Part shown: in pieces, positions 1 through 11,985 of the stretch
Numbering within the stretch: position 1 is the stretch's first letter
Layout: each line of letters starts with the position of its first letter
Source: Pithys albifrons albifrons
Lineage: Eukaryota; Chordata; Aves; Passeriformes; Thamnophilidae
Assembly: GCF_047495875.1 (NCBI RefSeq)
Contig: NC_092497.1
Location: 66,053,492-66,117,491 of the forward strand
Direction: 5' to 3'
Length of the DNA: 64,000 nt
Notes under the pieces: model-generated
Told to the model about the DNA's origin: nothing
Databases searched by the model: none
What the model saw: only the letters and a program-made list of their open reading frames with translations
Position numbers and translations under genes: made by a program

Positions 1-1
1 G

Positions 2-353
2 CCACAGTATTGATGGGTATATCTTATTTCCTATCATGCACCAGCCTCTGGGAGAATTAAACATTACAATGAAGTGCTAAAAACCATGTTGAAAGTAGTG
101 GATGATGCGACCTTTGAACATTGAGATCTACATTTAGTGAAGGCCACTGGTTAACACTAGAATCTGGCCCTGGCCAATCAGGACCTTCATGTACCGTAGG
201 AGGGAGTAAAGTCCCCATGCTGCATATGAGGAATGTATTAGGGAAGACAGTTTGGATTTGTCTGCTTCAAGCAAAGGCAAACCCATACATGAGATTTTTG
301 CTCAAGAACCTGCATGTGCTTTGTGGGTAATGCAAAGGGATGGTGAAACATGA
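2..353 (+). pseudogene. Decayed retroviral integrase C-terminal remnant
   Basis: Protein-like sequence runs through three frames in turn: frame 2 from about position 20 to 150, frame 1 from about 121 to 285, and frame 3 from about 280 to 353. An in-frame TGA lies at 122-124, and the last segment ends with a TGA at 351-353. Motif-like pieces such as KVPMLH and GKTVWI in the middle segment are typical of the C-terminal domain of retroviral integrases, which binds DNA during insertion of the viral copy. At least two frameshifts plus stops make it non-functional. The N-terminal and catalytic portions lie outside the window. Confidence 0.65.
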
Positions 354-666
354 TGTGTATCTTAAGATGATTTGATTCTTGGGGTTAGAACAGTCTGTAA
401 TGTTGAATTGTATAATACTGTTTGTGGAATGACTCTGACACTGTTGGCCTTAACTACCATGGACAATGAGGATGGACTGCTCCAGATACACCAGTTGTGA
501 GCTCCTTACGCAGGTTGCAACCAGCAGACAGCACTCCAACCCTCCTGCCCTGGAAGACATGTGGGATGGATAGAACCCACAATCATGAACTAAATGGAAC
601 TCACTAGACATCTTGGAGGGACAGCCATTGACTATGAAAATGATACCTGGGCTTGTGTGTGTGTAC

Positions 667-743
667 CTATATCTATCTATATCTATATATCTATCTATAT
701 CTATCTATATCTAATCTATATCTATGTATATATAGATATATAT
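667..743 (+). repeat. Microsatellite of ATCT/ATAT units
   Basis: An imperfect run built from TATC, TATCTA and TATA units, ending in a short TATATAGATATATAT stretch. It lies between the integrase remnant and the LTR of the ERVL-like element, so it expanded after the provirus inserted. Confidence 0.9.
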
Positions 744-785
744 TTGGAAGGTATAAGATCTGGACAAGATGTAGCTGTAGAGAAT

Positions 786-798
786 AAGGGGTGGATAA
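786..798 (+). promoter_or_regulatory. Possible polypurine tract before the 3' LTR
   Basis: The 13-base purine-rich string AAGGGGTGGATAA immediately precedes the TG that opens the LTR at 799. In retroviruses this position holds the tract that primes plus-strand DNA synthesis. Position and composition are seen; the function is inferred, and two T bases interrupt the purines. Confidence 0.5.
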
Positions 799-1613
799 TG
801 TCCTAGGTTTCCTGACAGGGAGTGTAGCCTAGTGTGGGTGTGGCTAAGTTTCTATTCTGTACTACACTCTTCATCACTGGGGAACATGGCTTCAGGGGGG
901 TGGAACAAAGGCATGCGCTCCAGAAGTATGCTGTTTTCATTCCTCAGCACTGTGAACTCTCTACATCCCCTGCCACTGCCTGTTTCTTTTATGTCCCCTC
1001 CCATCCCTCAGTGAACAGCGCTCCAAGCAACAAACACAGCTGAGCCGTGGCCCAGCTCTGAGTGCTGAACACACAGCAGGCACAGCTCAGAAAAAACAGT
1101 GGACACAGCTGCACCATGGCTTTGAAAGTGGTGAACACAGCCAATATGTGGTTTCTAAATGGTGGTGCCATGTGGACTCAAACCAGTAGAGCAGTCCAGA
1201 AGCAGGCAGCACAGTGCAACACTGGCGATCTGGTTTTTTGGGGATATGTCCTTTGTTTTTTGTTGTCTCAGGGATGGTGACACCAGATGCAGAGAGTGTC
1301 TGCCACCTTGTCTTTGTCTCAGGAGGCCATGTGGTACTGCCTATTAGAGTGTCAGCAACCTTGTGTTTGTCTCAGCAGCCACGTGGACCTAAGTTTAGGT
1401 AGTGGACACTTTTTGTGTGTAAAGCACCTTCTATTTTCTACACTGTTGTCTTTAATATTGTTGCTGTTACTGTACGTTTCTTATTCCATTGCTGTTTGTT
1501 TTCAGTAAATTGTTAACTCATAGTCTTTGTCCCTCTCTCACCAGAGGGGGGTGGGGAAAGGGGGAATGGCTTATTTGGAGTTTAATTCCCAGCTTGTTTT
1601 TTAAACCACCACA
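799..1613 (+). mobile_element. 3' LTR of the ERVL-like provirus (815 bp)
   Basis: The LTR opens with TGTCCTAGG and closes with AAACCACCACA, giving the canonical TG...CA ends. It follows the putative polypurine tract without a gap, so it is a 3' LTR in plus orientation. Inside are GC-richer imperfect repeats: AGAGTGTCTGCCACCTTG near 1293 and a similar string near 1347, about 54 bp apart, each followed by a GTCTCAG...GTGG block. Short open frames in this stretch are incidental. The 5' LTR is outside the window, so a target duplication cannot be checked here. Confidence 0.7.
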
Positions 1614-3054
1614 CTTGTTCACATTAAAATAAGTGGTAAAATTCCCATTGAATTATAAGAGGAGAATCACATTCTGAATGGGAGACATTTTAGTAAACAG
1701 AGCTAATGTCAGTGGCTCATGTTTTTCTACACACGGGAAAGGATGCTAAGTTCAATAATAGCAGTTTTTACAAAACATTTTTGAAACAGAGCTATGTACA
1801 GTACTGAGACAAACAAAGGCTGTGCTTACTTTGTACAGCGCTTTTACATATTTATGTCACTACTGTTTTCAGTAGTGTTTGATGGGGACTCAAATATTGA
1901 CTTAGTTATTTTTAGCTTTTAAGAAAGATATCTGCAACACAGCAAGGATGTTTTGTATATGTAAAGAAACAGATTTTGGCAGTTATTTTTAAACATGTTT
2001 TTCATAGTATCTATTAAAAATAGCTAATTGTAAAATATATATTTGTTTCACTATGTGTGTGAAAATTAAAGTTTAAATATATATGCCTAGTTTTGAGTGA
2101 ATATATTATGGTCTTTCTTTTGAAATAATGTTCTAGCAGCATAATAATGTTTTAAAATTAATAAATAAACAAACAATAAATACTGTCCTTTTACTTGCAA
2201 CACTTTGTCTGTTGATGTGATTTTCAATTCTATTATACCTACAGGAATCAAGAAACTTTGTTGTATGCTGTATTTCCTGAACACAACTGAATACACAGAC
2301 ACTTTCACAGCTTGATGTTAAAATATGAACTTGATAAATACTGTTGTTTGATTTCTTGTCTTTCTATTTCCCTTCAGTCTTTGGAATCTTGTCCTATTTG
2401 GATGTTTCACAGAAAGCAGAAAGTCTGAATTTGTCTGAACACTTGTGTATATGAACCTAGAGGAGAGCTTTATTGAAATGACATCATCTGTTTCTTGTAA
2501 ACTGGACAGTCAGCAGGATTTCTGACTGTCTGCCACAGGAAAAGGAGCCCTCTAAAAATACAATTGAAATCCGAGCACTGCTGTTTCCAGGATTCTGCTT
2601 GCAAAAAAACTTGACCATATGGCCCCAAAGATTTCATCATTACAAACCCCATCCTTTGTATGCTAAGGCACACAGACCTTTGTTTCACTGAAGCCCTTGC
2701 ATGGTTATTATTTTTTTCAAGTGGACAGCGAAGCCTTTTCAATTACTTTGTCATACCTCAATTCGTAATGCGTGCTTTCTTAAGTGTTACATTGTCTGTC
2801 TTGTAGCATGAAATCACTCACAATCTCTTCAGTCTAAGAAATTGCTTAACTATGACAATTGCAATTTATATCTAATTCACAACTCTTCCCGGGTTGTGGT
2901 GGGTGTTGTTGGACATATTTCAGAATATCAGGGCTCTTTCTGGTGGCGGAAAGAAAAAATGAAACTAAACATTTGCAATATTGCAAAATTGCAAGATTTG
3001 CAAAATGAAAGATTGGTGTTACCTTCTGCAGTTCCATGCAGCTGATAACCTAAT
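1614..3054. other. AT-rich unique sequence, nothing recognised
   Basis: AT-rich non-coding sequence with short A/T runs, for example an AATAAATAAACAAACAATAAA-like patch near 2158-2180. I see no convincing exon, RNA gene or retroelement boundary. The 90-codon open frame at 2470-2742 on the minus strand looks incidental. Confidence 0.6.
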
Positions 3055-3790
3055 ATATTGGGTTTGCATGGACAGTTTTAGGTAGCAGGAGGCTACAGGG
3101 GTGGATTCTGTGAGAAACTGCTAGATGCTTTCCTCGTGTCTGACAGATCCCATGCCAGCTGTCTCCAGGGCGGACCTACCACTGGCTAAGGCCAAGCCCA
3201 CCAGTGACAGTGGTAGCACCTCCGGGATAACATTTAAGAAGGAAAAAAAGGTTTTGGGGCAGATAGAATTGCACTCAAAGACAAGCAGAGTGAGAATATG
3301 GGGAAGAAACAGTCTTGCAGACAACAAAGTCAATGGAGAAGGAGGGGGAGGAGGTGCTCCAGGCACCACAGCTGAGGTTCTCCTGCAGCCCATGGTGAAG
3401 ACTATGGTGAGAGAAGCTGTCCTCCTGCAGCCCATGGAGGTCGGTGGGAGTGCCGAGACCCACCTGCAGCCCATGAGGAGAGACATGCCAGAGCAGATGA
3501 ATGCCCAAAAAAAGGCTGTGAGCTCATGGGAAATGCGTGCTTGAGCAGGTTCCTGGCAGGGAACTGCAGACCTGTGGAGAGGGAGGAGCCCATGCTGGAG
3601 GAGGTTTCCTGCTGGAGATCCCATGTTGGAACAGGCTGTACCTCAAGGACTGTACCCCATGGAAAAGTGACCCACATTGGAGCAGTTCTCCATTTCTTGT
3701 GGGAGAGCCCTATGCTGGAGCAGAGGAAGGATTTTTCTCCCTGAGCAGTGCCAGGAATGAATGATGAACTGGCAGTAATGCCCATTCTCC
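3055..3790 (+). mobile_element. Family A LTR, 5' portion, plus strand
   Basis: Begins near TATTGGGTTTGCATGG and continues through a GCAGGAGGCTACAGGGGTGG block, then into an array of short modules. From familiarity with bird genomes this matches a widespread ERVL-like LTR whose full form also carries a 3' half ending ACCCACCACA. That 3' half is missing here. The copy stops at about 3790 and CR1 sequence starts at once. The missing half appears, in minus orientation, as the two other family A copies at 30837 and 62141. The overlapping minus-strand open frames (3121-3624 and 3402-4094) result from low stop density in the module array and are not genes. Confidence 0.75.
3382..3476 (+). repeat. 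CCTGCAGCCCATGG module array in the family A LTR
   Basis: The string CCTGCAGCCCATGG starts at 3382 and 3424, and a one-base variant starts at 3463, giving spacings of 42 and 39 bp. A second module type, CCCATGCTGGAG with variants, recurs between about 3587 and 3725. The array is non-coding and is a hallmark of this LTR. Confidence 0.85.
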
Positions 3791-4743
3791 ATGGGGCCCA
3801 GAGAGTGCTGGTGAATGGAGCTGCATCCAGCTGGCGGCCGGTCACTAGTGGTGTTCCCCAGGGGTCTGTGTTGGGTCCAGTCCTGTTTAACATCTTTATT
3901 GATGATTTAGATGAGGGGATTGAGTCCATCATCAGCAAATTTGCTGATGCCACCAAGCTGGGAGGGAGTGTCAACCTGCTGGAAGGCAGGAGGGCTCTGC
4001 AGAGGGATCTGGATAGACTGGAGAGATGGGCTGATTCCAATGGGATGAAGTTCAACAAGGCCAAGTGCCGGGTCCTGCACTTTGGCCACAACAACCCCCT
4101 GCAGCGCTACAGGCTGGGCACAGAGTGGCTGGAGAGCAGCCAGGCAGAAAGGGACCTTGGAGTACTAATTGACAGGAAGCTCAACATGAGCCAACAGTGT
4201 GCCCAGGTGGCCAAGAAGGCCAATGGGATCCTGACCTGTATTAAAAATAGCATGGCCAGCAGGACCAGGGAAGTGATCCTTCCCCTGTACTCTGCATTGG
4301 TGAGGCCACACCTTGAGTACTGTGTTCAGTTCTGGGCCCCTCAGTTCAGAAAGGATATTGAGGTGCTGGAGCGGGTCCAGAGAAGAGCTACAAGGCTGGT
4401 GAAGGGACTGGAGCACAAGCCCTATGGGGAGAGGCTGAGCGAGCTGGGGTTGTTTAGCCTGGAGAAGAGGAGGCTCAGAGGTGACCTCATCACTGTCTAG
4501 AACTACCTGAAGGGAAGTTATAGCCAGGTGGGGGCTAGTCTCTTCTCCCAGGCACTCAGCAATAGGACAAGGGGGCACGGGCTTAAGCTCTGCCAGGGGA
4601 AATTGAAGTTGGATATCAGAAAAAAATTCTTTCCAGAGAGAGTAATCAGGCATTGGAATGGGGTGCCCAGAGAGGTGGTGGATTCACCAACCCTAGAGAT
4701 TTTTAAACGCAGATTGGACGTGGCGCTGAGTGCCATGATCTAG
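3748..4743 (+). pseudogene. CR1 ORF2 reverse-transcriptase C-terminal fragment, inactive
   Basis: A single frame stays open from 3748 to a TAG at 4498-4500, then continues in the same frame to a TAG at 4741-4743. The first codons come from the adjoining LTR, so the ATG at 3748 is not a CR1 start. CR1-type residues follow: [20 protein letters not shown] (reverse-transcriptase motif region), then FADA at 3940-3951 where CR1 enzymes have FADD. The second catalytic aspartate is replaced by alanine (GCC at 3949-3951). Later come [11 protein letters not shown] and [17 protein letters not shown], typical of the CR1 C-terminal part. One nonsense codon, the lost aspartate and the missing 5' part make it a dead fragment. 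Confidence 0.9.
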
Positions 4744-4827
4744 TAAATGGACTGGAGTTGGACCAAGGGTTGGACTTGATGATCTCGGAGGTCTTTTCCA
4801 ACCCAATCGATTCTATGATTCTATGAT
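3791..4827 (+). mobile_element. CR1 LINE, 5'-truncated, plus strand
   Basis: The copy holds the C-terminal part of CR1 ORF2 and the complete 3' untranslated tail. It ends in the GATTCTATGATTCTATGAT octamer repeat at about 4808-4827, the diagnostic 3' end of CR1. Truncation at the 5' end is the normal outcome of target-primed reverse transcription. It abuts the family A LTR remnant directly. The reading frame is nearly intact, so this is a relatively well preserved copy, but it lacks the endonuclease and most of the polymerase and cannot move. Confidence 0.95.
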
Positions 4828-5115
4828 ATCTTTTATAATATAACCTATGCAATCACTACTGTCCACATGTCCAGTTCCACCTCTGTCCCCTCCCAGTTCC
4901 CACCCCTGTTGAATTGGGGCTGGGGTCGTTGGGACCCTCTGTCTTCATCCACCTCCTCTTCTTCAGCACACAAAGGTTCTTTGGACGCTCTCCTGGGCTC
5001 CGGGTCACACTGCTCCATGTTTATGTTCTCTCTGATATTCTTTAATCTGGTCCCTTGAGAATGAGACTAAATAGCTGGCAGATCTTAGCTGCCTGTTCTG
5101 GAGCAGGGGTAGAGA
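4828..5115. other. GC-richer segment of unknown origin after the CR1 tail
   Basis: From about 4855 to 5045 the base composition rises with C-rich runs (CCCTCCCAGTTCCCACCCC near 4890) before returning to the AT-rich background. It may be another retroviral remnant, but I cannot identify it. The open frame 4867-5058 is short and has no recognisable domain. Confidence 0.35.
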
Positions 5116-8100
5116 TAGAAGAACTTTACACTATAAGCTGCTAAATATTAATTCACTAGAATCTACAGCATTACATCTACTGTGTTCCTAAAATCTACAA
5201 AATATGAAATTTGAAAAATCAAAAAACCCCCTTCGGCATCAAGAATAACATCTCAGAAGCATGGCTGTAGGACAATTCAGTCTGACAGTGACAGTGAGGC
5301 CATAACCAAGTACACTGTATATACAAGAGCTAAGATGAACTCCAGTAAAACTTTTATGCCTACCATAACATCATCATTTTCTTTTTGCTAGATGTGTCAG
5401 AGAAAAATGCTATCTAAGGCATTTGGAATTCAAGACTGGAAGCCTCAGAAATGGCTTTTGAAATGTGAAGATGTGTGATAAATTTATCAGATGGTTCTAC
5501 AATTTTTAAAAGAGATGGATGTGCCTTTTGAGCACATATGCTGGAAAGATTCCTCTTGCCCCCCCCTACATAAGCTTTCTCTCCTGCTAATTTGCTGTTG
5601 AACACTGGTGTTAAATACTTCAGTTGGATAACAAGAGACAGAAATACCACCAGAAAATTTAGAGACTGGGGGGAAAACAGCATTTCATTCCAGTAAGTGA
5701 AATTATCATTTTGCCTTCATCTGCTATCAAAGTTAACATTTGTGATTGTGCCACCAAAGATGGCTAAATTGAGCTGCACAGTTAGGAAATGCAAGTATAT
5801 ATAACCAGATGATCATCCAAACAGGATTGAGCTTATTGGTCATTTTTTCAAATAATTTCTTCTATACTTCTACACTGGTGAACATCTTACAAAGCCAGAA
5901 AAAGTGGAAACACATAAATAGGGACAGTTTTTACCTTGCTATATTTTGCTTATAAATATCAGGATATTGTATTAACTTCTCCATTATAAAAAATTGCTGC
6001 TCACTTGCATCACAGTTGGAAAATATAAACAAGCTTTGAAGCAAAAAATATTTCATAGGAATTTTTCTATTTACTCTCTTTAATTGAAAATTTTTAACCA
6101 CTGGAGCATAACACAATGTATTGTAGAACTCTTATTAAGCATCAACTAAATTGCTTTGCTACAGTAATACAATAGCAAATAGAATTCAAGAGAAGTAATC
6201 TAATTTCTATCTAATTCTAGTAGTTTGATTCTATCAGACCTTAGTTATAGCTGTGGAAATCCGACTCATAGCATTAAAGCATTCTACTTCACAAGCCAGG
6301 ATAAATTGAAGTACTTCAGATTCTTGCTGATCTTTCTCAGATAAGAGTGAATAAAAATAACTTCTATGTATCCTGAACAAACTACTACTTTGTCTATGCA
6401 CACACCTGGGTGTTTTTCACAGTGAAACAGGGATTTGCTGGCAGATGACAGAACGAGTCATTCCCATTAGATTTTAGAAATAGGTTTGTGAAATGTTTCT
6501 GTAGATGTGCTATCATTTGACTGAGCTATTATAAACTCCCTGATCTGTGGACAGGGCTCTGAGATAAAGTTTTGGGAGAACCTGTACCACTTGAAGTGCT
6601 TGTTCACCGCAGTGCCCTTCTGCGGTCATGGACTGTGCACTCATTGCCAACACAGTCATCTCAGCACTGGCCTTGCCAGGCTTGCAGTCTTGGAGAGCCT
6701 TTTGTCCTTTTCTTGTTTCCCCTAGTTACTTAAATGAAACACAGAGGCAACCTCTTATTAGTTCTCAGTGTCCTGCTGTTGTTGCTGACACCATATTGTA
6801 GAAAAACAGGAGGGAAAAAACCCCCCAGACAACAAAATAAAGAACCCCAAACTACTTCAGTACAGAAGTGTAGAGTTACTGACTGGTTGCCTTTAGGAAC
6901 AGCTATCCCTGATGCCAGTTGCTTCATGGACACAAGTAGCAGTTATGTCTGTTCTCCCAAGGATCTGGTCCTTCTGCACAGATGGAAAGTCAGTTATGTG
7001 GGATGAGGGGTTTTTGTTTGTTTTTTTTCTTTTGTTTTGGATTTTTTTCCCCAAATTGGTCACTAGAAAAAAAGGTTTTGTGCTTGTGTGCATTTAATTT
7101 ACTATGCTGGAATTAAGGATTCAAAATATGAAGTCAATGCCAAAATTTTCCCAGAAGGAACATAATGCCTGAAACGGCCTCATATATTCCTTACAGGTCT
7201 AGTCAATAGAGGAACTGTGGGAAAGAATCACCATAGTGACTGTCTGGGATGCATAGGAGTTAAAAGCAAAGAAGAATAGAGATGAAGCACTGCATTCCCA
7301 AAGGCCGTTTTTTGGCACAGTACTAACAGTTGATGGCAATGTCATGCTACATTACTGAGGAGAAAAGGCTCAAGGAACAATGTAATAGAAAAAAAAGTCT
7401 TTGAAAAGCTTCCATGTCTAAAAGAGTCCACTGCAATCCACATCTTTCCCTTTATATTGTGGGCCTGTGTAATGAACATGAGTAATAAAAAAAGCTGTTA
7501 ACCTCAGTCCAGTCCAGATGTGGCAAACAAGCAAGACTTGCATCAGCCTATTGTTTTCCTATGAGTCCTATTAGGTGAGTTAAAGCAGGAACAGGTGAAT
7601 TCAATATTTATTTTATTTTAGCTGGAAAGAAGTAGCAGAGAACACTTTCCTTTTCCTATTGATATATTGAAACAGCAGTAAGGCAGATTTCTATGCTGAA
7701 TATCTCTTTTCTCATTATTTCAGGTGTTAAGTCCTCTCAAAGGAAGGGATGGCACCATCCTGTTCTCTCTCTATCTAGTTTTGTATTTCCCTTCAAAGTC
7801 TTCCACCAAAAATGAGACAAAATTCTTCCACCTCCAAGCACATAAGTAAAAAAAAAGGACAACTTCCTATTTTTCTTTGATAACCATGTGGAACAAAGAT
7901 GTAAATTATAGAGGCCTCTGGAAAGGGAAGGAGTTCAATGTCTCCATTGTGTATCCTTGCTCCCTCTGTGGACTATTATTTACTTATTACCTTAAGACCT
8001 GGTATGAGACAGGTAGAGTATGTTCTGGTTCATTTGTTTGTGTAAAATGCTCATATGGTCTGTAAATGAGGAGCAGATAACAAAATAGATGCTGTGCTGC

Positions 8101-11100
8101 ATTTTGGGGACTACTGAATAAAGACATAGCTACACAAAACAGTACTGACATAGACTAAAAACAGAAAGTGTGAGTTTTACAGTAGTCTCATTTTCTCCCT
8201 TGCCATTCACAGCTAAAACATATCAACATAGAATGGCATATTGTGTCAAGAGCTCACAACTTTGATGCCACCTTCCTGTTTGATTTTGGGCAGGTCTCCA
8301 GAGATCATGTCTTTGCTTAGAGAAGTTAGTGAATCTGACATTATATAAGCTGGTTCAGTAAGTATATTTGAAAAATAAATAGAAGGTACATTGTCACGTA
8401 ACACAAAAAACTACATGAATGAAACTCTGTAGTAACGCCTTTGTGCTGAGGGAAAGTACAGCAGAGGCTACACGGAATAGTTGGTATAACTGTGAGTAAA
8501 TCTTTGCAGAAAGAACTTTGAGCCGTAGGATTCCACTGTGAGAGTGGTGTATGTATTATCATGTGCTTAGAGAACAAGCAGGAGCAAGACACAGCCGTGT
8601 AGCTATAAGTTCTTTCCCAACATTTTGAAACACTACAAATAAAGGATGATTTAAAGCAACTGTTGAGCTCTTCAGGATCTGTATCCTCAAAAATGGTGGA
8701 TGTTTGAGATGCAGTAACAGTGTTCTGCACACAAAGATTTTGGAACAATCAAAGAACAGCCTGTGGCTTGGAAAAATTCACCTGCTATTTGACTGCCCTT
8801 TGACAGCTGGGACTACTGACAAGTGCATATGGACCATGACCCCTATCTGTAAATGTGACCAGTGTTCATCACTCTCAAGTTTCAGTGCTTTGTTCTGTGG
8901 CACTCTCTCAAAGCTATGTAACAATAGGCACTTGATGAAAAATAAATGGAAAACACTATTGTAGGCTTTTTCATTGTGAAGTGTCCATCACATAAACCCC
9001 TGGGATAGTAAAGAGAAAATTCATGTCAATTAGTAATGTTTTAAGAAGACACAAGAAACCAATTGATAAACCCCAGGAGGGTAATCACTTTCCATCAGAA
9101 TTATTAATTTCATAATGTGTTTTAAAAGAAAGTACATGATAGCCACTAAGGGAGGCCCTAGAGGAACACAATACTGGTATGTCAGCATGATTGATTTCTC
9201 AGTGATTTAAAGCAAATGGTCCTAGTGACAAGTTAAAAAGTTTACAGTTGAAAAGAAGATGTAGCCTCTGGGCTATGATTGCTGGGGAAGGAGTGAACAA
9301 AAGGGTTAGTGCACTTTACCAAATTTTTTTTTCATTCTTGCTATTTTTTTACCAGATGTGCTCGGATATATCATAGGTGTATTTACTAATATCACAACTT
9401 CTCTGGTGTGTCTTCTCCACTTCCTTTCCAGTCTCATACCTTAGTAGTCAAAGATGAAATGGTGGTTCAGGCCTGAGACATGCACATCTCCACTCTTCTT
9501 AGGAAGCTGAAGTGAAAGAGCAGGTCTGACTCCATGGCAAATACTATTGCAGGGATTTGTTCGATGTGTCTGATAGTACTTTAAATGAGGAAGGATGAAA
9601 GTTCCCGTAGAGAGAAACACCAGATATTTCAAATGCAGAACGGGGACTGAAAGGGCTTGCTAAACACTGTGTAGCACTAATGTGAGAGCTGACTGAGTGA
9701 AAGCTGCAAGTTTTTGCCCCGTAAAAATTATAACAATACAGCAATTATAGCTTAGTTCTGCTATGAGAACAGTCTCTGGCATCCCCTTACTGTTGTCAGG
9801 CCATGTAATCCATTTTCTTCAGTGAATTATGTGGTATTCCCCTATGGCAAAAATACTGCTTTGCATTTTGCTACATTTCTTTTTATCTGTATTTTGTGTT
9901 TTATGCTTTGCATACAGCCCCTAGCCAATACAATTTTCTTACTAGGATCTCTCCCTTTCTGTCTGGTGCTCCTTCCATGGCAGTTTTTAAGGGCTAGGTA
10001 GAATGGATGACTGAAAATAATCTTATCTTCTGTACAGTTCTGTACATACTTCTGTACTTCAGTACATACTGTAGTGTCAGTGCCAGACTACTCCTTACTT
10101 TCCATAATGAGCTTGATCTCTTGTCTTGCTGCATAGTAAGTTAAGATTTGAAACATGCATTTAACCCTGTATTTCTTGCTCTGAATCTTTTAGAATTTGT
10201 TAGGGTGTGGTACTGAGGTTCAGGTTCAGGCCAAAGTGGAAATGGCTGAGGAATCCTCACTAAATCAGTACACTATATGAATACCCATTTTGTTCTACTT
10301 TGAGTCTTTCTGTGGTAGTATCTTTTGAGAATATTGATCTCTAACTGCATTAGAACTAATTAAATTGGCAACTTTTATACAAAAAGCATGTTTCTGAAGA
10401 ATTTTGTAAATAGCATGTATAATTAAACAGTGATATTTCTACATGGATTTTTTTCATCTTGATGTGAAAATGCATCCTGGAAAAGGAAGTTTTTCCTTGT
10501 TAGTTTGCATCACAATACTTCATTAAATGAATCTCACAAAATTTATTCCCACATATCCATATAAAGACCTGATTCTAAAACAGTATTTTGGTAAGAAAAG
10601 CATAACAGAAGAAATCCCTGGTTATGTATTTAGGCACTTGGTCCCTCTGAATGTAAAATACACTTTCAAGTATGTATTTTCAGATAAAACTCAGAACTTC
10701 AGAAACTCATCAATAGTGTAATCTTTTGAACTGGAAGTCTTTCAGCAGCTTCCCCAGAGAGCTAATGAAAGCTGTGATGGCATTCCATTTGATAGTGATT
10801 TTGTCATTAGCAGTCCTTAAAGATAAGGAATTGCGCTTAGTGACAAACGGTCACATTTGCAGAATTAGAACACTAATTTAATTCCAGTTTCTAAATTTTG
10901 CTTTGTCTTTACTTGTGAAACGGAGTAAATTACACTCAAATATTTGATCCATGACACAACATCTGAGGTAGCTGAAATTTTAATTAGATATATTCTGCAA
11001 TGTAATGCGTACCTTTCAATAGGAACCTGCATATTTTTCTTTAACAATGCAAAGCGACTGTTTGAGTACTTCTTTTGTTGCAGGGATTGTTTGTGTTTGG

Positions 11101-11953
11101 AGGTTTTATTTGTTTGATTTTGTTGTTTGTTCAGTTGTTTATAGGAAATGAGCTGGCTGCTGCAGAAATTAAAAACAAACTATTTGAGATAAAATATGGT
11201 GGATTCCTGCAAAAATAGGGTATTTCCTTTTGCTCTCAAGCTCTGAAAGCATGGAAATAAGAAACCAGGGGGTGAACTTACGGCACAGCACAGGCTGTAT
11301 TCAAGCATACATTACTGAAGAAATAAAATAATGCATAGATCATAGAAGGGAACTGAAGTATTCAAAATGAATTTTAACTAGAATTTATGGATTCATGAAA
11401 GACTCTTAGCTATGCAGCAAAATTAATCCTGATTATCTGCTTTTGAAGCAAAATAAAACAAGGAAATACATATACTTCTTAGTTCTATCTCTTCTAATCA
11501 TGTTTTTATGGAGTGGAATCAGGCATTTCAAGTGCATGAATGGAAGCAATTTTTCCTTGAATGACTGAAAATGCGTATTCTAGAAAAGAAAGGATAAGGC
11601 AAAGTAATTCTTAATGGTTCTGTCCTATAAGATTAGATGGCAGATGCAATCATCAGTTCTTTAGTCACATAAGTTTAGTAAAAAATTTTTGAGAAAATGA
11701 GAATTATATCAATTAAGTCCTACAGCCCCAAAGAATGTCTTTAAACCACCTACTTAAAAAAATGCCTTTAGAAAATTGTCTTGCAACAGATAGATCAATA
11801 TAGATCTAAATCTGTGATTTTGAATGAAAGCCCATTCCTGTTGTCTTTTTTCCAGGCAACATGGAAACACATGATTTAGAGGATTTGTGGCTTCAGATAA
11901 AATAACTTTAGTTAAAACGGAATGAAAATATCCCATTAAGGTTCCTAGAAGAA

Positions 11954-11985
11954 GTTAAACCCCCTCCCGTGGCACAGGGTTTAAC
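11954..11985. repeat. Perfect 9-bp inverted repeat
   Basis: GTTAAACCC at 11954-11962 is matched by GGGTTTAAC at 11977-11985 with a 14-base C/G-rich spacer. The arms could pair as a hairpin. No surrounding element explains it. Confidence 0.8.

Larger units (their letters stand above)
1..798 (+). mobile_element. 3' internal part of an ERVL-like endogenous retrovirus
   Basis: This is the last part of a provirus cut by the window start. Decayed integrase-end coding sequence lies in roughly 1-353. It is followed by about 440 bp of non-coding 3' sequence and then directly by an LTR that starts with TG at 799. The order of pol end, short non-coding stretch, purine-rich tract and LTR, with no sign of an env gene, fits class III (ERVL-type) bird elements. 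The ERVL assignment is an inference from general resemblance. The microsatellite at 667-743 sits inside this stretch and lengthens it. No active product is possible because reading frames are broken by stops and frame changes. Confidence 0.7.

Noticed and set aside
3121..3624. 167-codon minus-strand open frame
   Set aside because: It lies wholly within the family A LTR, antisense to it, with no domain-like composition.
3402..4094. 230-codon minus-strand open frame
   Set aside because: It is antisense to the LTR module array and CR1 and exists because those have few minus-strand stops.
8341..8748. 135-codon minus-strand open frame
   Set aside because: Low-complexity composition, no motif, no supporting signals; the length is within chance for AT-rich sequence scanned in six frames.
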